64,000 bases of DNA from Rotaria sordida (taxonomy: Eukaryota; Rotifera; Eurotatoria; Philodinida; Philodinidae): positions 25,000 through 88,999 of the forward strand of contig CAJNOL010000985.1 of the NCBI GenBank assembly GCA_905250125.1, written 5' to 3'. The translations under genes and the position numbers were made by a program. Below are positions 11,185-22,970 of this stretch, piece by piece (within the stretch, counting starts at the first letter, position 1; the number at the start of each line of letters is the position of its first letter). Below the pieces are notes generated by a model. That model saw only the letters and a program-made list of their open reading frames with translations, did no database searches and had not been told where the DNA came from.

Positions 11185-14100
11185 TCACAACGACACGATC
11201 CTTAAATATTGGTGAACGCCTGAAAAAATTAAGCGCAAAGAGAAATGTATACAGCCCGTTTTACATTTATTTTCGTTGGCGATGATGAATCTCCATAACA
11301 TTCGAATTCTTTGACTCTTCAAACTCGTTAACATACTGCTCCATAAAGAGGTCACTTCATGCTTTTCATGTTTCGTCAATAGCAATTACAAATGGAATAA
11401 ATTTCCTATACTTTCACAATTCTGAATTGTGCAATGACTAGTTACAGCAGGTACTTACGGTCGACGATGCGTTAGAATCCAAGGTCGGTTTCAGTGATTG
11501 TCTGCAGTTTTCATCATATAGTTTGAGGCAAGCATTGCCTTATTGAAAAAAAAACTTTTTAATCTGAATCTACGATATCTTCCTTAGTTACCTATAGGAG
11601 AAAGATAAAACGGATCCAGGTCCGAGATGCGTCGCTCTAAGAGAGCAATTTGCGATTCACGGTTGAAATATTCCAAACAATCGATAAACCAACTGAAAGC
11701 AAGTTCTCGACCGCACGAACTGGCTCGTTCGTTGTTTATTAACATATCCCAAAGTGTTTCGCCATATTTGAGTGGCAGACTGAGGTTACCACTTTCCAGC
11801 AGACATAAGAGTAGATCAAGATAAGCTTTCGTCGATTCTTCGTGGGTGAAACATTCATCAACTAGTGTGTCGACTTTGACATCACTCTGCGTCATGTTCC
11901 ACATATCCTGTTGACTAGTTGATAGACTTTGAATCAAGACATTGATTAGATCACATTTGTGGACTAAGAAACTAATAATATCTTGATTCGTTGTCTTTGA
12001 TGTATTCGTTGGATTGTGACGCAAGATTTCGGTGAGATATTTAATGGCAGGTATATGCCAGCCAGTGTTTCGCTGAAGATCTTTCATGCATTTGAGAGAG
12101 TAATTCCGTCTAAGTTCGTCGTATTCTGGACGATCCTCGACAAATACTCGGTAGTGACTACGAAGAAGACGATCGAGCATCGATCGACTGAGACCATTTT
12201 CGTGTGCCATGATCCATAAGCTTTCCAAGACCTAATAGCAAAAATTTTAATCCTCTCTTTTTTTTCTCTTTCTCGTAGAGAACAATCTAGCAAACACAAA
12301 TTGTCTGATTGCTTGCTTGTTTGTGTGTTCACACCTCACTGATGGGTTGAAAATTCGTACGACAAAGAACTGACGTGGAAAGCCACAATCAGGCACCCAT
12401 TTGAGGGTTGTGGGTGAACGTGAATAAGGATAAGCGTTATAGTGGTTTGAGACGAGAGGCGTGGAAGAAGTAAGTGATGAGAACCAATAGAAATCAAGTT
12501 TTTAGGAAAAAGCATTTTTAGAAGTATCCAGATGTTCGCTTCTGGGAGTGAAGTGTGTAGCAAGCATAAATTGTCTTCTTGCTTATGTGAGCGTCCAAAC
12601 TTCACTAATTGGCTGAAAACGAATCTGAGAGGAAACTGTTGCGGTAGCTCAAATATGACTCTATTTGTGTATACTACCGATTATGACGCAAGTGCGTGTT
12701 GGAAGCGATGACAAAGAAATAAGATCAATTTTTTCAATTGGTTTTGCAGTGAATGTGGAGAGATCGCATTCTTACGAGAAAGAGCTAAGCGAGTCCTCAG
12801 ACGAGCGTTACTTGTTTCTTTAGCTTTTATAAAATCCTACCCGACCAATCGATTCTTGTTTACATTGACGTCCAATTACACTCAACAATACGATAAGTTT
12901 CTCTTGAGCAGATGCCGTTTCTATTTTCCATGACTAAATTTTTCACAAAATTCAATGTCTTGTTTTATTCTAAACTAAATACTCACCTTATAGATACAAC
13001 CAATCAAATGGTTGATTTGTTCTAAATTGAATTTTGCTGCTGCACTGGTGATCAATGTGAATAGATGAACGACACTCACAAATGACCGACCATGCTATAT
13101 GCATAGACAACGTTTTACAAGTGTCCGCTTTTTGATAACGAATGAATTCTACCTGCATTTTCCAGATCTTTTCAATTTCTTCTTTCGAGATGTGTGGTGC
13201 AATAAAATCCATTAATATTCGTACTTTTCCCATGTACTGCTTTTGATCGATATTTCCTATTTACGTGCAAAAGAATCGATTGTGTCTTTCAAAAATGTTT
13301 TCATTAAAATGTAACTTACCTTCGAGTACTTTCCATAGGATTGAATTTTTTATAATATATTTGGTGATTACATTATGTGGAATCAATATACTATCTTCGA
13401 TGATTTTAGCGAGCTGCTTATAGAAAGTTTTTCTTAATAGAGCAAAAAATGGTCAGTATTGATTTACTTCGTTTAATGAATTCATTTTGGCATCGAAATT
13501 CGATAGAGTGACCATTTTTAGAATAAGATTCAAATACACTTTGTTGACATGTTCAACACAATTTGACCGAGCAGACGAATAGATTTTTCGTAGAATAGAT
13601 AATAGTTCAAACGCGTCATTTATTGACTAAAACTTTTATATTAGCAAGTATAGACGGAAAAACATATACGAACGTTCTCTTTGAAATTTTCTTCATTCAT
13701 ATCTTCTATATAATCAAGGACTTGATCGATTTCCTTACTGAACAATTGTCGATATCGTGCCTTGATAAGATAATTCATACAATTGACGAATGGCATCAAC
13801 AAAGCATGATATTCCTAGAGAAGATAGATTTTATACAAATATTTTTATTTTGATGTCCTTACTAGAGCAGTCAGTCGTGGTTCATCTTGAAATTGTTTTC
13901 TTAAATTTTTGATTCCATTTTTCAAAACGAATCGATTAATAATTTGACACAGCCAGCCATATGTATCTTTTTGATGATGGACCGAGAAGATTGATGACGC
14001 TGGTGGAGTGGCTAAGACACGATCACCTAATGTTTGGTCAAGTAAATATTCGTAAGGTTTATTTTTGTGTTTGAGTTGAAATACGGAATCACAATCGAAG

Positions 14101-15470
14101 AGCATAGCTAATGTTTCGAGCAATTGAACAGGAACAGGTCTGTAGGAAAGACGAACTGCAATCAGGTCGATTAATAATTCGATCATATTGAATATGCTTA
14201 GTTGTACTTCGTTTGTCCATGTGCTGACATGATATGAATATAGTAACTTGAATAAGAAAAAACAGAAGGAGTATGAAAACATAATACGAAAGATAATACT
14301 GCACCTTTTTAACGGTATCCGGAATCAGAAATTCCATGAATCTTTTGCAATTTTCATTTTGATCAGCGATACCTTTAGTGGAACAACGGCATATAAACAA
14401 AAAAAAGAGCTAACAAGAAAGTGTCATTGTTTTAATTTTACCGGCGTGAGCAAGTGTGGTAGCCGACAAAAGGCATTGACCTAATAGTTCTTCATCTAAA
14501 TAACAGTGAGAAGAACAGATGAAAAATTAATTTTGGAAAAAACTTAACCAATGTACGGTTAAAAATTCCATATATATAAAGAAGAATGTTTGTCAGTTCT
14601 TTATGCATTTCGTTCCTGTAATAGCTGGCGTCACCAAACTTTCCAAGGAACTCCTCTAAGCTTAGGAGAAGGGGTTGGCGACACCGGCAGTGGCGGGGAT
14701 GAGGGCTTGGGTGAAGTTTCCCCCAGCTGTAATAAACTGTAGTTTTCACCGATTTTTCAGTTTGGAAGAATTTCTTACGATCTTTAGGGTGTCTATCCAC
14801 TACCAGGATCTTTTCGCGATGTGTGCGGGTGTGGTGTACGGAAGTGTGCATGAGCGAAAAGGAAGACATTCATATCCACACGATATTTGCTGAACTATAG
14901 AAATTCGGCGTAGGTGTGAGTGCATGCAGCAGAGATGGGTAACTCTAACTCCGCAGGTGGAGTTGAAGTTAGGCTTTCGAGATAGGAAGGAAGTTAGAGT
15001 TAGAGTTGGAGTGGGGTTTCATGAATGAGGAGTGGATTTGGAGCGGAGTTATTCATCTCTAGTATGCACGACAGGACATGTTGTGGTGACAGATGCAAAA
15101 CTTTCAACCACACCTCTATCTACATCTCCTATAGTTTTTCAATATGGAGATTCCCCGACCAACATCGGGTATTTTCGCTAGTAGTATATAACATCAAGAT
15201 CTTGTAGCTGTTTAGTGCAAAATATTATCTGTAACAAACTTACGTTTGAAGGGAATCGACCAGTCATGACTGTAAACTGTTTTTTCCCAATCGAGAAAAG
15301 CCTCACTTGTAAATGAGTTTGAATCGGTTTTCACTCGATTAGTTGTCGAGGCAATATTTGAATTGTCGCTAGAGGAAATCTTGATAGAAACAAATAATAA
15401 AATATATACTGAAATAGATTATGACAGAAAAAAACCGAATGTTCTTGTGTTCGTTTGCCATCCGAATATT
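11185..15470 (-). CDS. USP9X/fat facets-like N-terminal scaffold, truncated
   Basis: Minus-strand exons: 15379-15244, about 14598-14549, 14495-14442, 14372-14305, 14246-13863, 13814-13674, 13626-13468, 13416-13320, 13256-13153, 13094-12987, 12231-11592, 11538-11459, about 11364-11185. A possible start is MANEHKNIRF near 15460. From 14495 to 11459 the phases agree; boundaries further upstream are less certain. Successive blocks follow USP9X order: GWLCQIINRFVLKNG, NFDAKMNSLNE, ISKEEIEKIWKMQ, HGRSFVSVVHLF, FNLEQINHLIGC, VLESLWIMAHENG, WHIPAIKYLTEI, CDLINVLIQSL, GRELAFSWFIDC, NACLKLYDENC, IRMLWRFIIANEN. USP9X proteins are about 2500 residues with the UCH protease domain in the second half. Here roughly the first third (about 700 residues) is present; the frame breaks after 11185 and the macro/ART gene begins at about 11010. 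No Cys or His protease box is seen. It is either a truncated pseudogene, a non-catalytic scaffold, or an assembly join. Confidence 0.75.
12289..12625. repeat. Imperfect direct repeat pair in the USP9X-like intron
   Basis: Within the 755-bp intron (12232-12986), 12289-12361 and 12553-12625 share an ordered series of motifs: AGCAA.CA.AAATTGTCT, TTGCTT, CCAAAC/CACACC, TTCACTAATTGGCTGAAAA-like. They are about 264 bp apart in the same orientation. This suggests a local duplication or two copies of one small repeat. No coding is seen. Confidence 0.4.
14818..14884. repeat. Probable GT-rich foldback in USP9X-like intron
   Basis: The left arm holds TGTGTGCGGGTGTGGTGTACGG and a short right arm holds CATATCCACACG. 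Pairing is weaker than in the best members of the family. It sits in the same intron as the element at 14931-15060. Confidence 0.35.
14931..15060. mobile_element. Small inverted-repeat element, AACTCTAACTCC type
   Basis: The left end reads AGAGATGGGTAACTCTAACT and the reverse complement of the right end reads AGAGATGAATAACTCC. The interior is made of GTTAGAGTTAGAGTTGGAGT-like near-repeats, so the element is partly self-complementary. About 130 bp, non-coding, lying in an intron of the USP9X-like gene. Its build matches 5074-5214 and 25424-25755 (short TIR plus an internal near-tandem of the TIR motif) although the sequence differs. Confidence 0.5.
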
Positions 15471-15718
15471 TCCGCTGGAATATGGTACGCGACAATTTTG
15501 TCTTGAGCTGATTCATATCAATTACACCAGTGAGACGACTGACGCAGCAAGAGTTGTTAACATGTGCTTTGTTCTTATCTCATTCTCTTATCGTTTTTTG
15601 TTATCTTCTTTCTATTTGTTGTTCGAGATATCATTTGGTATGTGGCCCCATAAATGTCGATTTACTTGGAATCATCACATCATTCGAAAATAGTTTCAAC
15701 TAGCAAGTTTCGTTATAG

Positions 15719-16028
15719 TTGGGTGGGTGTGGGTGTGGGTTGGGTGTGGGTGTGGGTGTGGTTGGGTGTGGGTGTGGGTGTGGTTGGGTGTGGGTGTGTG
15801 TGTGGGTGTGGGTTGGGTGTGTGTGTGGGTTGGGTGTGGGTGTGGGTGGGATGTGGGCGTAGGTGTGGGTGTGGGTGTGGGTGTGTGTGGGTGTGGGGTG
15901 TGGGTGTGAGTGTGGAGCATGAGTGTGGATATGGTTGAGTCGAGGTGGGATGTGGGTATTCTTGTTCCCAACATCCCGACCCAATCACACCCGCACCTAC
16001 ATCCCATGGCAACATCCACACCCACACC
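15719..16028. repeat. Telomere-like (TGTGGG)n array with inverted C-rich arm
   Basis: 15719-15958 is an almost uninterrupted plus-strand G/T array of GGGTGT and GGTTGGGTGT units, with variants GGGTGTGTGTGTGG and GGGATGTGGGCG. After about 10 bp (TTCTTGTTCC), 15968-16028 is C-rich with units ACCCAATCACACCCGC and CCACACCCACACCC, complementary to the array. The bdelloid Adineta vaga telomere repeat is reported as TGTGGG, so this is either interstitial telomeric DNA or a greatly expanded member of the GT-foldback family. The G-triplets spaced by three bases are compatible with G-quadruplex formation. Open frames crossing it (His/Thr/Pro or Gly/Val/Trp repeats) are translation artefacts. Confidence 0.75.
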
Positions 16029-17045
16029 CTCAATACTCTATCGTACATCGTCATACTCTAGTAAATTTTGATCCCTACATTTTATGATCGCATATGAAAG
16101 AGTATTTCCAAAAGCCCTTCAATTCAAATAATCAATCCATTAAAATGTATCTCTGAAAAGTTATGAAATAAACGCTGAATGCATTCTCAGCTATTCACAT
16201 TCTTGAAAAGTTCATTTTGTGATTGAAGACATTCTGTAGCTCCTCTATTCGTCTAATTGTGAAGTGTGGAATTTTTTTGTTCTACTCTCTCTTGTAGATT
16301 TTTTCCAACCATGCTGACTTGAGTGTCGATATAAATAATTAATTATGATTTGTTAATGAAAGTTATAATTATTCTGAATAACGGCGTACCTTTTAAATTT
16401 ACCTCTGAAGGGAAAAATGCCAACCAAGAAATTATTCAAACGTGATCGGTTAAAAATAATGTATGAGCTACGTGCGAGCAATGAAAAAAGATACTCCGTC
16501 TTGAAAATACACATCAAAACGTTATTAGGTCGTATCTATCACTGCGCAACAAACACAAGCACGCTTACTTTTATATGTGTACAGGTTTTTGAATCCTTCA
16601 GATTCAACATTTGTCACAACTAGAAATACGAGTAAGTTTTTCCTATGAATTATTTTAAACCAAATATTAACAAATAATGGCGTCAACTTTTTCAATGTTC
16701 TCGCAATGGGTTCATGATAATGTAGAAGCTGAGTCACATCTATGAAAAAATTTTACAGTAAGCTTCACTTTTCCACGTTTTCAATCCTGACAAGTTTCGC
16801 AACACCAAGTTGAAATAAATCCGAGTTTTCCACTGTCTTATGTTCTGTCTTCGATGGTCAGTCGTATACGACTTCTGTCTTCGCTAATTTATTGTGCGGA
16901 AAAAAGATATTCGCAGCAAAGAATATACGTTGTGCTTTGACGGTAGAAATAATATACAGCATATAGAAAGAACATAGAATGTAAACTGGGTGTTTTGCGT
17001 TCTATATGTTATCCATGAGATGAAATTGGACTTAAAAGAGTCAAG

Positions 17046-17118
17046 AGTGTGAGTGGGTGTATGTCGCAGGATTGTGAGTCTAGATGAGCTGAATACAGAC
17101 TTTCACACCTATACACAC
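17046..17118. repeat. GT-rich foldback (telomere-like arms)
   Basis: The left arm AGAGTGTGAGTGGGTGTATG and the right arm CACACCTATACACACTTG are degenerate inverted complements with a spacer of about 35 bp. Confidence 0.5.
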
Positions 17119-18415
17119 TTGTTGAAATTTTAACTGAGAGTACTGTTTAAATAGAAGTCCATTATGCAAACGGCGTTCCAGGTCCAAAATCAGAAACATG
17201 ATTTTTCTGGCAAATAGGAACTCGACCAGAAAAATGCATCAAAAAATCGATATTGAAGCAACAAAGACTCAATCAAACGATCTACTTTAGGGTGCTGATT
17301 TACTCACTAGACTCTATAGATTGAATATAGCCCCAACTTGAAGCAACTAACCCACTGATTGACTTTGTTGAACAATGACCTCAAAATCTGTTCTCATACA
17401 TCGATTATTGTTGAAAGTTACGACAATTATGAAGAGTTCCTTCAATACTGAGAACATAAGGTGATGATCGGAAAATTCAGAGGATGAAAAAGTAGCGGAT
17501 TCATAGTACGATGTCTTTGCTAGTACTACAAACTGGTACACCAATTGTTTTTCTTTAAATAAGGATTATTGGAGAATATGAATTGCATTTTCTTGTTAGA
17601 ACTTCACTATTCTTGAACTTTGTGTCTACCGTAGAAGGTGATCTACCGACTCGATTCATGATACATCCAATCAGCAAAGTATCTCGAATGACATTCATAT
17701 TTCGAGTGCAATTTCTGTATCTGTAAGCCTGTCTCCTTTAAATTTCTGCTGTGATGATCATGTTAATCTATTAGAACAAGGTTTCTTCAATCAACATTTT
17801 GCTCTGTTCTTGGAATTGTTTCTTTCATGAGCACGGAGACGGCGATCAGCATTATTATAGCTTGTTTCACTGCGTCAAAGCAACAAACTATAATACTCTT
17901 TCACAGTTCTATTTATAAGGTACTCCTGGAATTTACAAGAGCGAGAATATTTTAGTACTTGTTTCGTTTTTACTAGCATTTTTTCAGTTGCTTGCATAGA
18001 TGCATCTGCGTGCGCGTACTCAGAAATGATCTCAGACTCTTTAGACAAATATACTAACTGAAGAATCGACGGAGACAATGCAATTAGAACTAGAATGTTG
18101 TTCATAAATGTTGCGTATCTGATTATCTAGCATATTTCTGGATGATATCTCGTGAGAATATGCTATAACTGTAATGAGGTGTCCAAACAGATCGCAAATT
18201 GAATTGCTTCAAGATAAACAGTTTTTTTTCTGCCTAAATATTCTTAAATAATTAACTGCAACTACAAAAGTTTGGAATATATACATAATGACAATCGAAA
18301 ACAACATTTGCATTAAAACAGTTTTTCATGCAAGGAGGATATTAATTGTTTGCACAGAAACAATATAATATTCGATCTATATGAGTGTCTCATGAGAACT
18401 GCATTTGTGTAGAAT

Positions 18416-18472
18416 GGGGTATGGGTCCGTGGGAAAAAAAAGTCTAACACCAACATCCACATCCTTCTCCTT
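18416..18472. repeat. GT-rich foldback (telomere-like arms)
   Basis: The left arm GGGGTATGGGTCCGTGGG and the right arm AACACCAACATCCACATCC face each other across about 12 bp, mostly A. Confidence 0.5.
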
Positions 18473-20320
18473 GTTATTTCAACGAGTAATATTTCCATAT
18501 TTTTTGTCTTCACTCGTTGTCTCTAACTTTATCCTCTGGATAAATAATTCGTTATTGTTTAATATTCTTTGAAGAAAGTCAGGGATATATTAAAAGAAGA
18601 ATATCGATATTTCTTTAAACCCCTGCGCCTCCCCTCAAATAGAAGTTCACCGGGCTCCTAATTTGTTTTCCAAGTCAACAGTTTGAATATGGACTTCTAT
18701 TGCAGCTATGCATACATTAACTTATAAGCATAGGAGTGTTCAACAATTGATACATTAAAATTTTCAAATGGTGACCAGATTCAGAATACCTACAGTACTT
18801 TTCCTGGAATCAGAAGTTGACTATCAGTTCTGTTTCCGTTCTATACTACTAAGTTAACAAAGTTATGAATTATTTGTACTAATTTTCACATCTATATGAT
18901 CATCCATCCTGCAACACTCGGTGAATCCTTATGTGCATACAAGCAGTTGTGACTGATACAACATTTAACTAAGAAATAGTCGACTTTTGAAAAATTTACT
19001 TATACCGATATGACTTTACCAGACAAGTTCATCATAGAAGTTTGTACACAATTCAGAAGTGAAATGAGATATATTGTAATTATCCTAGCAGAAAAATAAA
19101 ATAAGCCTTTGATTATGAGAAACGAGTCTCTTATTTCTAAGTAATCAATAGTTCAACTCTCACAAGTATTGTAATATCATCTTACACTATTTCTTATTAT
19201 TGAATTCGGTAGACATTTACATAATTTGAAAAGATCACCGTTCTTCTTTGTAAGATGTTTCATTTTTCAGCAAAGAATTTGTCCATATCTCTGTTAAGTT
19301 CATAAAAATAGATATCATTTTGTTTCTGAACTCTGCATAAACTGATAATGAAAAGATATGATTGCATGTGTAATTTCTATTTCAAAGTTCTGCAACAGCT
19401 ATCTTTGAGTATTAGGTATGCATATATTTTTCAGATTACAAGAGAAATTGATGTATCTATAGCTAGAAAATATACAATATAAAAATATTGACTACTTAAA
19501 ATAGAGCTATAATTGAATACCAAAAAAGTAATGATCTAATCTATCCAATATCTTATGTTGTTTATTTTTGTTCAGGTTAGATACAACGGGCTTCTCTATT
19601 CACTGCAGGTGTTTAGTTTGAGTAATCGATTAAATGATTTCATATCGTTTATATAGATCGTGAATGAATTTGGTCAGTTTATCTCTCTAGAAAATACTTT
19701 AATGTTGAAGAGGTCATACTTTATGATATAATTTGTATGGAATTGTGTAAGTGATTCAGCTTCAACAGGTAATGTTTCAAATTGTTGAGAATTTCTATTT
19801 GTTTCTTCGTGGAAACTCTTACTCATTTTTTGTTCTTCCACGAGCATCTTCGCCTCGTCTTGGTGACATTAGAATTCAATTGTTGAGTCGATCAATCTTT
19901 ATTAATTTATTTCGATTAGTTCTTGTACACATTTCAGTGTAAACTTGAAGAAAGAATATATCAAAATACTTTTCTAATTGATAGCATGTAGAGAAGAGGA
20001 GTTTTATGTTCTCAATGAAAAGTAAATAGAAGAGGTTTTTTTGCGAAAACGTATTTTCATTTTTACCATAGTACGCCTAGTGGAACTGTTATATGACTTT
20101 TTTGTTGATTCCTAATAAGCCGTATTATTCTAGAATCTTTTTTTTCTCTCTTGACATAAGAAAGTCATTTGAGTCTATTTAAATTGAAATATCACTTTTA
20201 ATTGTTTCATATTGGACTATATATGTAACTATTTTCATTCATTATATTAAATATATATGATCCAACAAAAAAATTGCACATCGACTGATGAAATTTTAAA
20301 ATAATAATTTTTTTTTTATT

Positions 20321-21079
20321 TTAAAAATGATAAAAAATAATGAAACTTATAGCTAATGTCATTAAGAAAGAAGAAACCATTTTTTTATTTCCATCAGCAA
20401 TTCGTCGTCCGTTAGCATCTGTTAAACCATGATTGTTGAATATATTTTTAACTTGTGAAAGTGTCTCATCAGTATTGCATAAATTACGATTACATTCAAT
20501 ATCAAATGTTGAATGATGTTCGCCATCAAAAACATAAACTCCGGGCTTATAATTTTCCTCACAATCACGTGATCTGACTATATCTTCTCGTTGATCATAA
20601 ACTATAGAGCACATTTGATCAGATGAGCATGTAACTATTTCATTTTTCATGTTATAACATTGAATTGAACTATTTCTTAAAGGATTTTCGATAATTGGAG
20701 CAAGTTGTCCATATATGATTCGTGCATTATAGTTACGATCAACCATTTCATCGATTCTGTTCTGTGCGTATAAAAGATCACAATCAGTTCCTTTCAAACA
20801 TTGATAATTGATTGAATAAGAGAGGTAGGGTCCAGATGTTATATAAAAAGAATCGGTCGACACCATAAAACTGTCATATTCTACATAATACGAATAATCG
20901 TGATACATGAATGCGATCTCAATAGAGCAAGCAGATACTGATTTCCATTGTTGACATTGCTCGTCAGGAATATTAAATGTTTGACCAAAACCATAACTAC
21001 CAAGCGAACAGTTGGTTCTACATTGGAGAGCATAATCAATATCTATCGTTAGCAGTAAAATTAGTAATAAGGGCAACAT
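20321..21079 (-). CDS. Secreted Cys-rich protein, probably GPI-anchored
   Basis: Intact 252-codon single-exon frame. Residues 1-17 (LPLLLILLLTIDIDYAL) form a clear signal peptide. The mature part carries many cysteines in spaced pairs: CRTNCSLG, C..W..V..C, CLKGTDCDLLY, and a late ECNRNLCN. The last 18 residues (SFLMTLAISFIIFYHF region) are hydrophobic after a small-residue region, as in a GPI-anchor signal. The terminal C....LCN recalls Ly6/uPAR-type three-finger proteins, but the total Cys pattern is longer than one such domain, so that is only a similarity. The product is likely displayed on the cell surface. It stands alone between non-coding stretches. Function is not assigned. Confidence 0.75.
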   Translation of the reverse strand: MLPLLLILLLTIDIDYALQCRTNCSLGSYGFGQTFNIPDEQCQQWKSVSACSIEIAFMYHDYSYYVEYDSFMVSTDSFYITSGPYLSYSINYQCLKGTDCDLLYAQNRIDEMVDRNYNARIIYGQLAPIIENPLRNSSIQCYNMKNEIVTCSSDQMCSIVYDQREDIVRSRDCEENYKPGVYVFDGEHHSTFDIECNRNLCNTDETLSQVKNIFNNHGLTDANGRRIADGNKKMVSSFLMTLAISFIIFYHF

Positions 21080-22960
21080 TTTGTGTTTGTCTCAAAATTC
21101 AAAAGAAAATATGATTTTATATTGTTTATCAATAAACACGTGCGAAGGTTATATGATAAATATTCTCTTACTAAGCAAATCTAACTTTGATGTGATATGA
21201 ATCAGATTTCTATGATATGCAGATCAGAATATGAAAGTTGAAGCACATTCTTCATTTCGTTTTTTTTAAATGATTCACAAAATAATCAAGCTATAATTCA
21301 ATTAAACGTCTATTGACAGTTGAAACAGCAAAAATCTAAGTAACTGTCAATAATTATTTTCTAAATTTAAACATTTTTTCCAAAACTAAAAAAACAGAGC
21401 TCAATAAGATTCATGAAATAGTTGAGCTATTATCAATTTTAAAACTGGACTGATAATTTTTATCGATTTTATTTCGGTCTATTTTTTGTTGTTTTTTACA
21501 GTCTAAATCAGATATACGTTTTCTGAATCGGTTCAGAACAGATCATTCGTCGAATTAGCATCAATCATTCTTTAGTTTTCTAACGTTATAAGTATGAAAT
21601 CGACTTCTAAATAGTATACATCGTTCACTTTACAAACGCAGTGGTCATATATCAAGTTTTGAATTGACCGCTAGAACGCTCTTTAAGATTTCTTTTCATG
21701 GTTTGATGTATTTATATTTTATTTAGAATTTATATTGCTAATTTTATTCGAAATCAAATATCTTATTTTTATTTATACTATAATTTCCGAAAGATATTTC
21801 ATTCTTAATTTGAAATAATTAATAACTATTGATCAAGACTTTCGACTGTTATTCAGTGAATATTCGATGCGTTTTATGTTTTCTTTCTCCAAAGAAAGAA
21901 AAGAAAAAGAGATTGCATTTAAAGACGACGTCCAACTAGCAGCTTTCACAGTACATTTTTCTCTTTGATCTTTAAGCAACGTCAGTAGGTAAGTTAATAT
22001 TTTACACATCAAGGTCGAACAAAAAACGCTTGTAAACGATTGTAAAACATTATATTTTTGAGCATTATGTGGTTCCCTATAACGATCGTATTTCGTGTTA
22101 TACAATACGGATAAATATGATCGTTATACGAAGCTATGTAATATGCCGAAATAGGATCCTATACAAAGTGTGTAGGAATTTTATATATACTTCGTTCTGC
22201 AAGATAATATGAGACATTTTTTGAAAGAATAAATTCATCATCGAATCTGTGTTTGAATGTGCGTGTTGCAGAAAGAGGTGAACAATAGCAAATACATTAT
22301 TTCATATCATGCTTTTTTTTTCGATTTCATAAAAGATATAAACATGACTACATAACTTGTTGAAGTATTGCAGTATTCTTTCCACATACATTGGATGTGT
22401 TAAATAAAAGTCAATGTTTTAGTAGTACATATGTCAGCGATTAAGAGGGTGAGTGTGGGTGAACGAAACAAGAAGACCCGCATCCTTACAAATGTTCCTT
22501 GACGAACATCAAATCTTTATTCATTAAAACTCACTTGTGATAAACTCTCACTTCCAGAATTGGCACTATTCAAAGACAGTAACGTATCGATCTGCCGTCT
22601 TGATTTCTATGAATATATCGAATATAAGGATTGGCAATGGTTCAATGGGTAACAATGCATTGAATTATGTAATTCTCCATTGAGCATGCAATGTGAAGTT
22701 CTTTGAATTAAAGTTGAAAATTCGATGGATGTACTTGAACTTGTCTATTCAATCTTGTTTTGTTACAAGAAATCAATTTGATTCTCGTTATTATATTCAA
22801 TTGTAGATTCGTTGAGAATGATGTCTGAAGACTGTAATGTAACAAAATTGATTCTATTTTATTCTCTTCAAATAATGTTGAAACACTATTACTGGTTCTT
22901 ATTTAATTTGGATAAGTGAAACTGAAAATCTCATAGACAAGAAAAAAAGCAACAAATAAT
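21080..22960. other. AT-rich intergenic DNA
   Basis: No gene is supported apart from the possible upstream promoter or first exon of the intermediate-filament gene, which I could not locate. A GT foldback lies at 22446-22484. The open frame at 21833-22105 (-) has no recognisable content. Confidence 0.5.
22446..22484. repeat. GT-rich foldback, short
   Basis: AGGGTGAGTGTGGGTG on the left and GACCCGCATCCT on the right, separated by about 14 bp. Confidence 0.4.
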
Positions 22961-22970
22961 TTTTGAATAG

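Larger units (their letters stand above)
16080..20300. other. Intergenic stretch with two small foldbacks, no gene supported
   Basis: Apart from the GT foldbacks at 17046-17118 and 18416-18472 I see no supported gene. Short open frames (16417-16623, 17347-17544, 17875-18105, 19751-19942) have no motif, no splice-consistent neighbours and AT-driven composition. Confidence 0.5.

Noticed and set aside
15654-16054. Five long overlapping open frames on both strands across the G/T array
   Set aside because: Their proteins are only His/Pro/Thr or Gly/Val/Trp/Cys repeats produced by translating the hexamer array in every frame.
16417-18513. Several short open frames in both orientations
   Set aside because: No recognisable domain, low-complexity content and no consistent introns.
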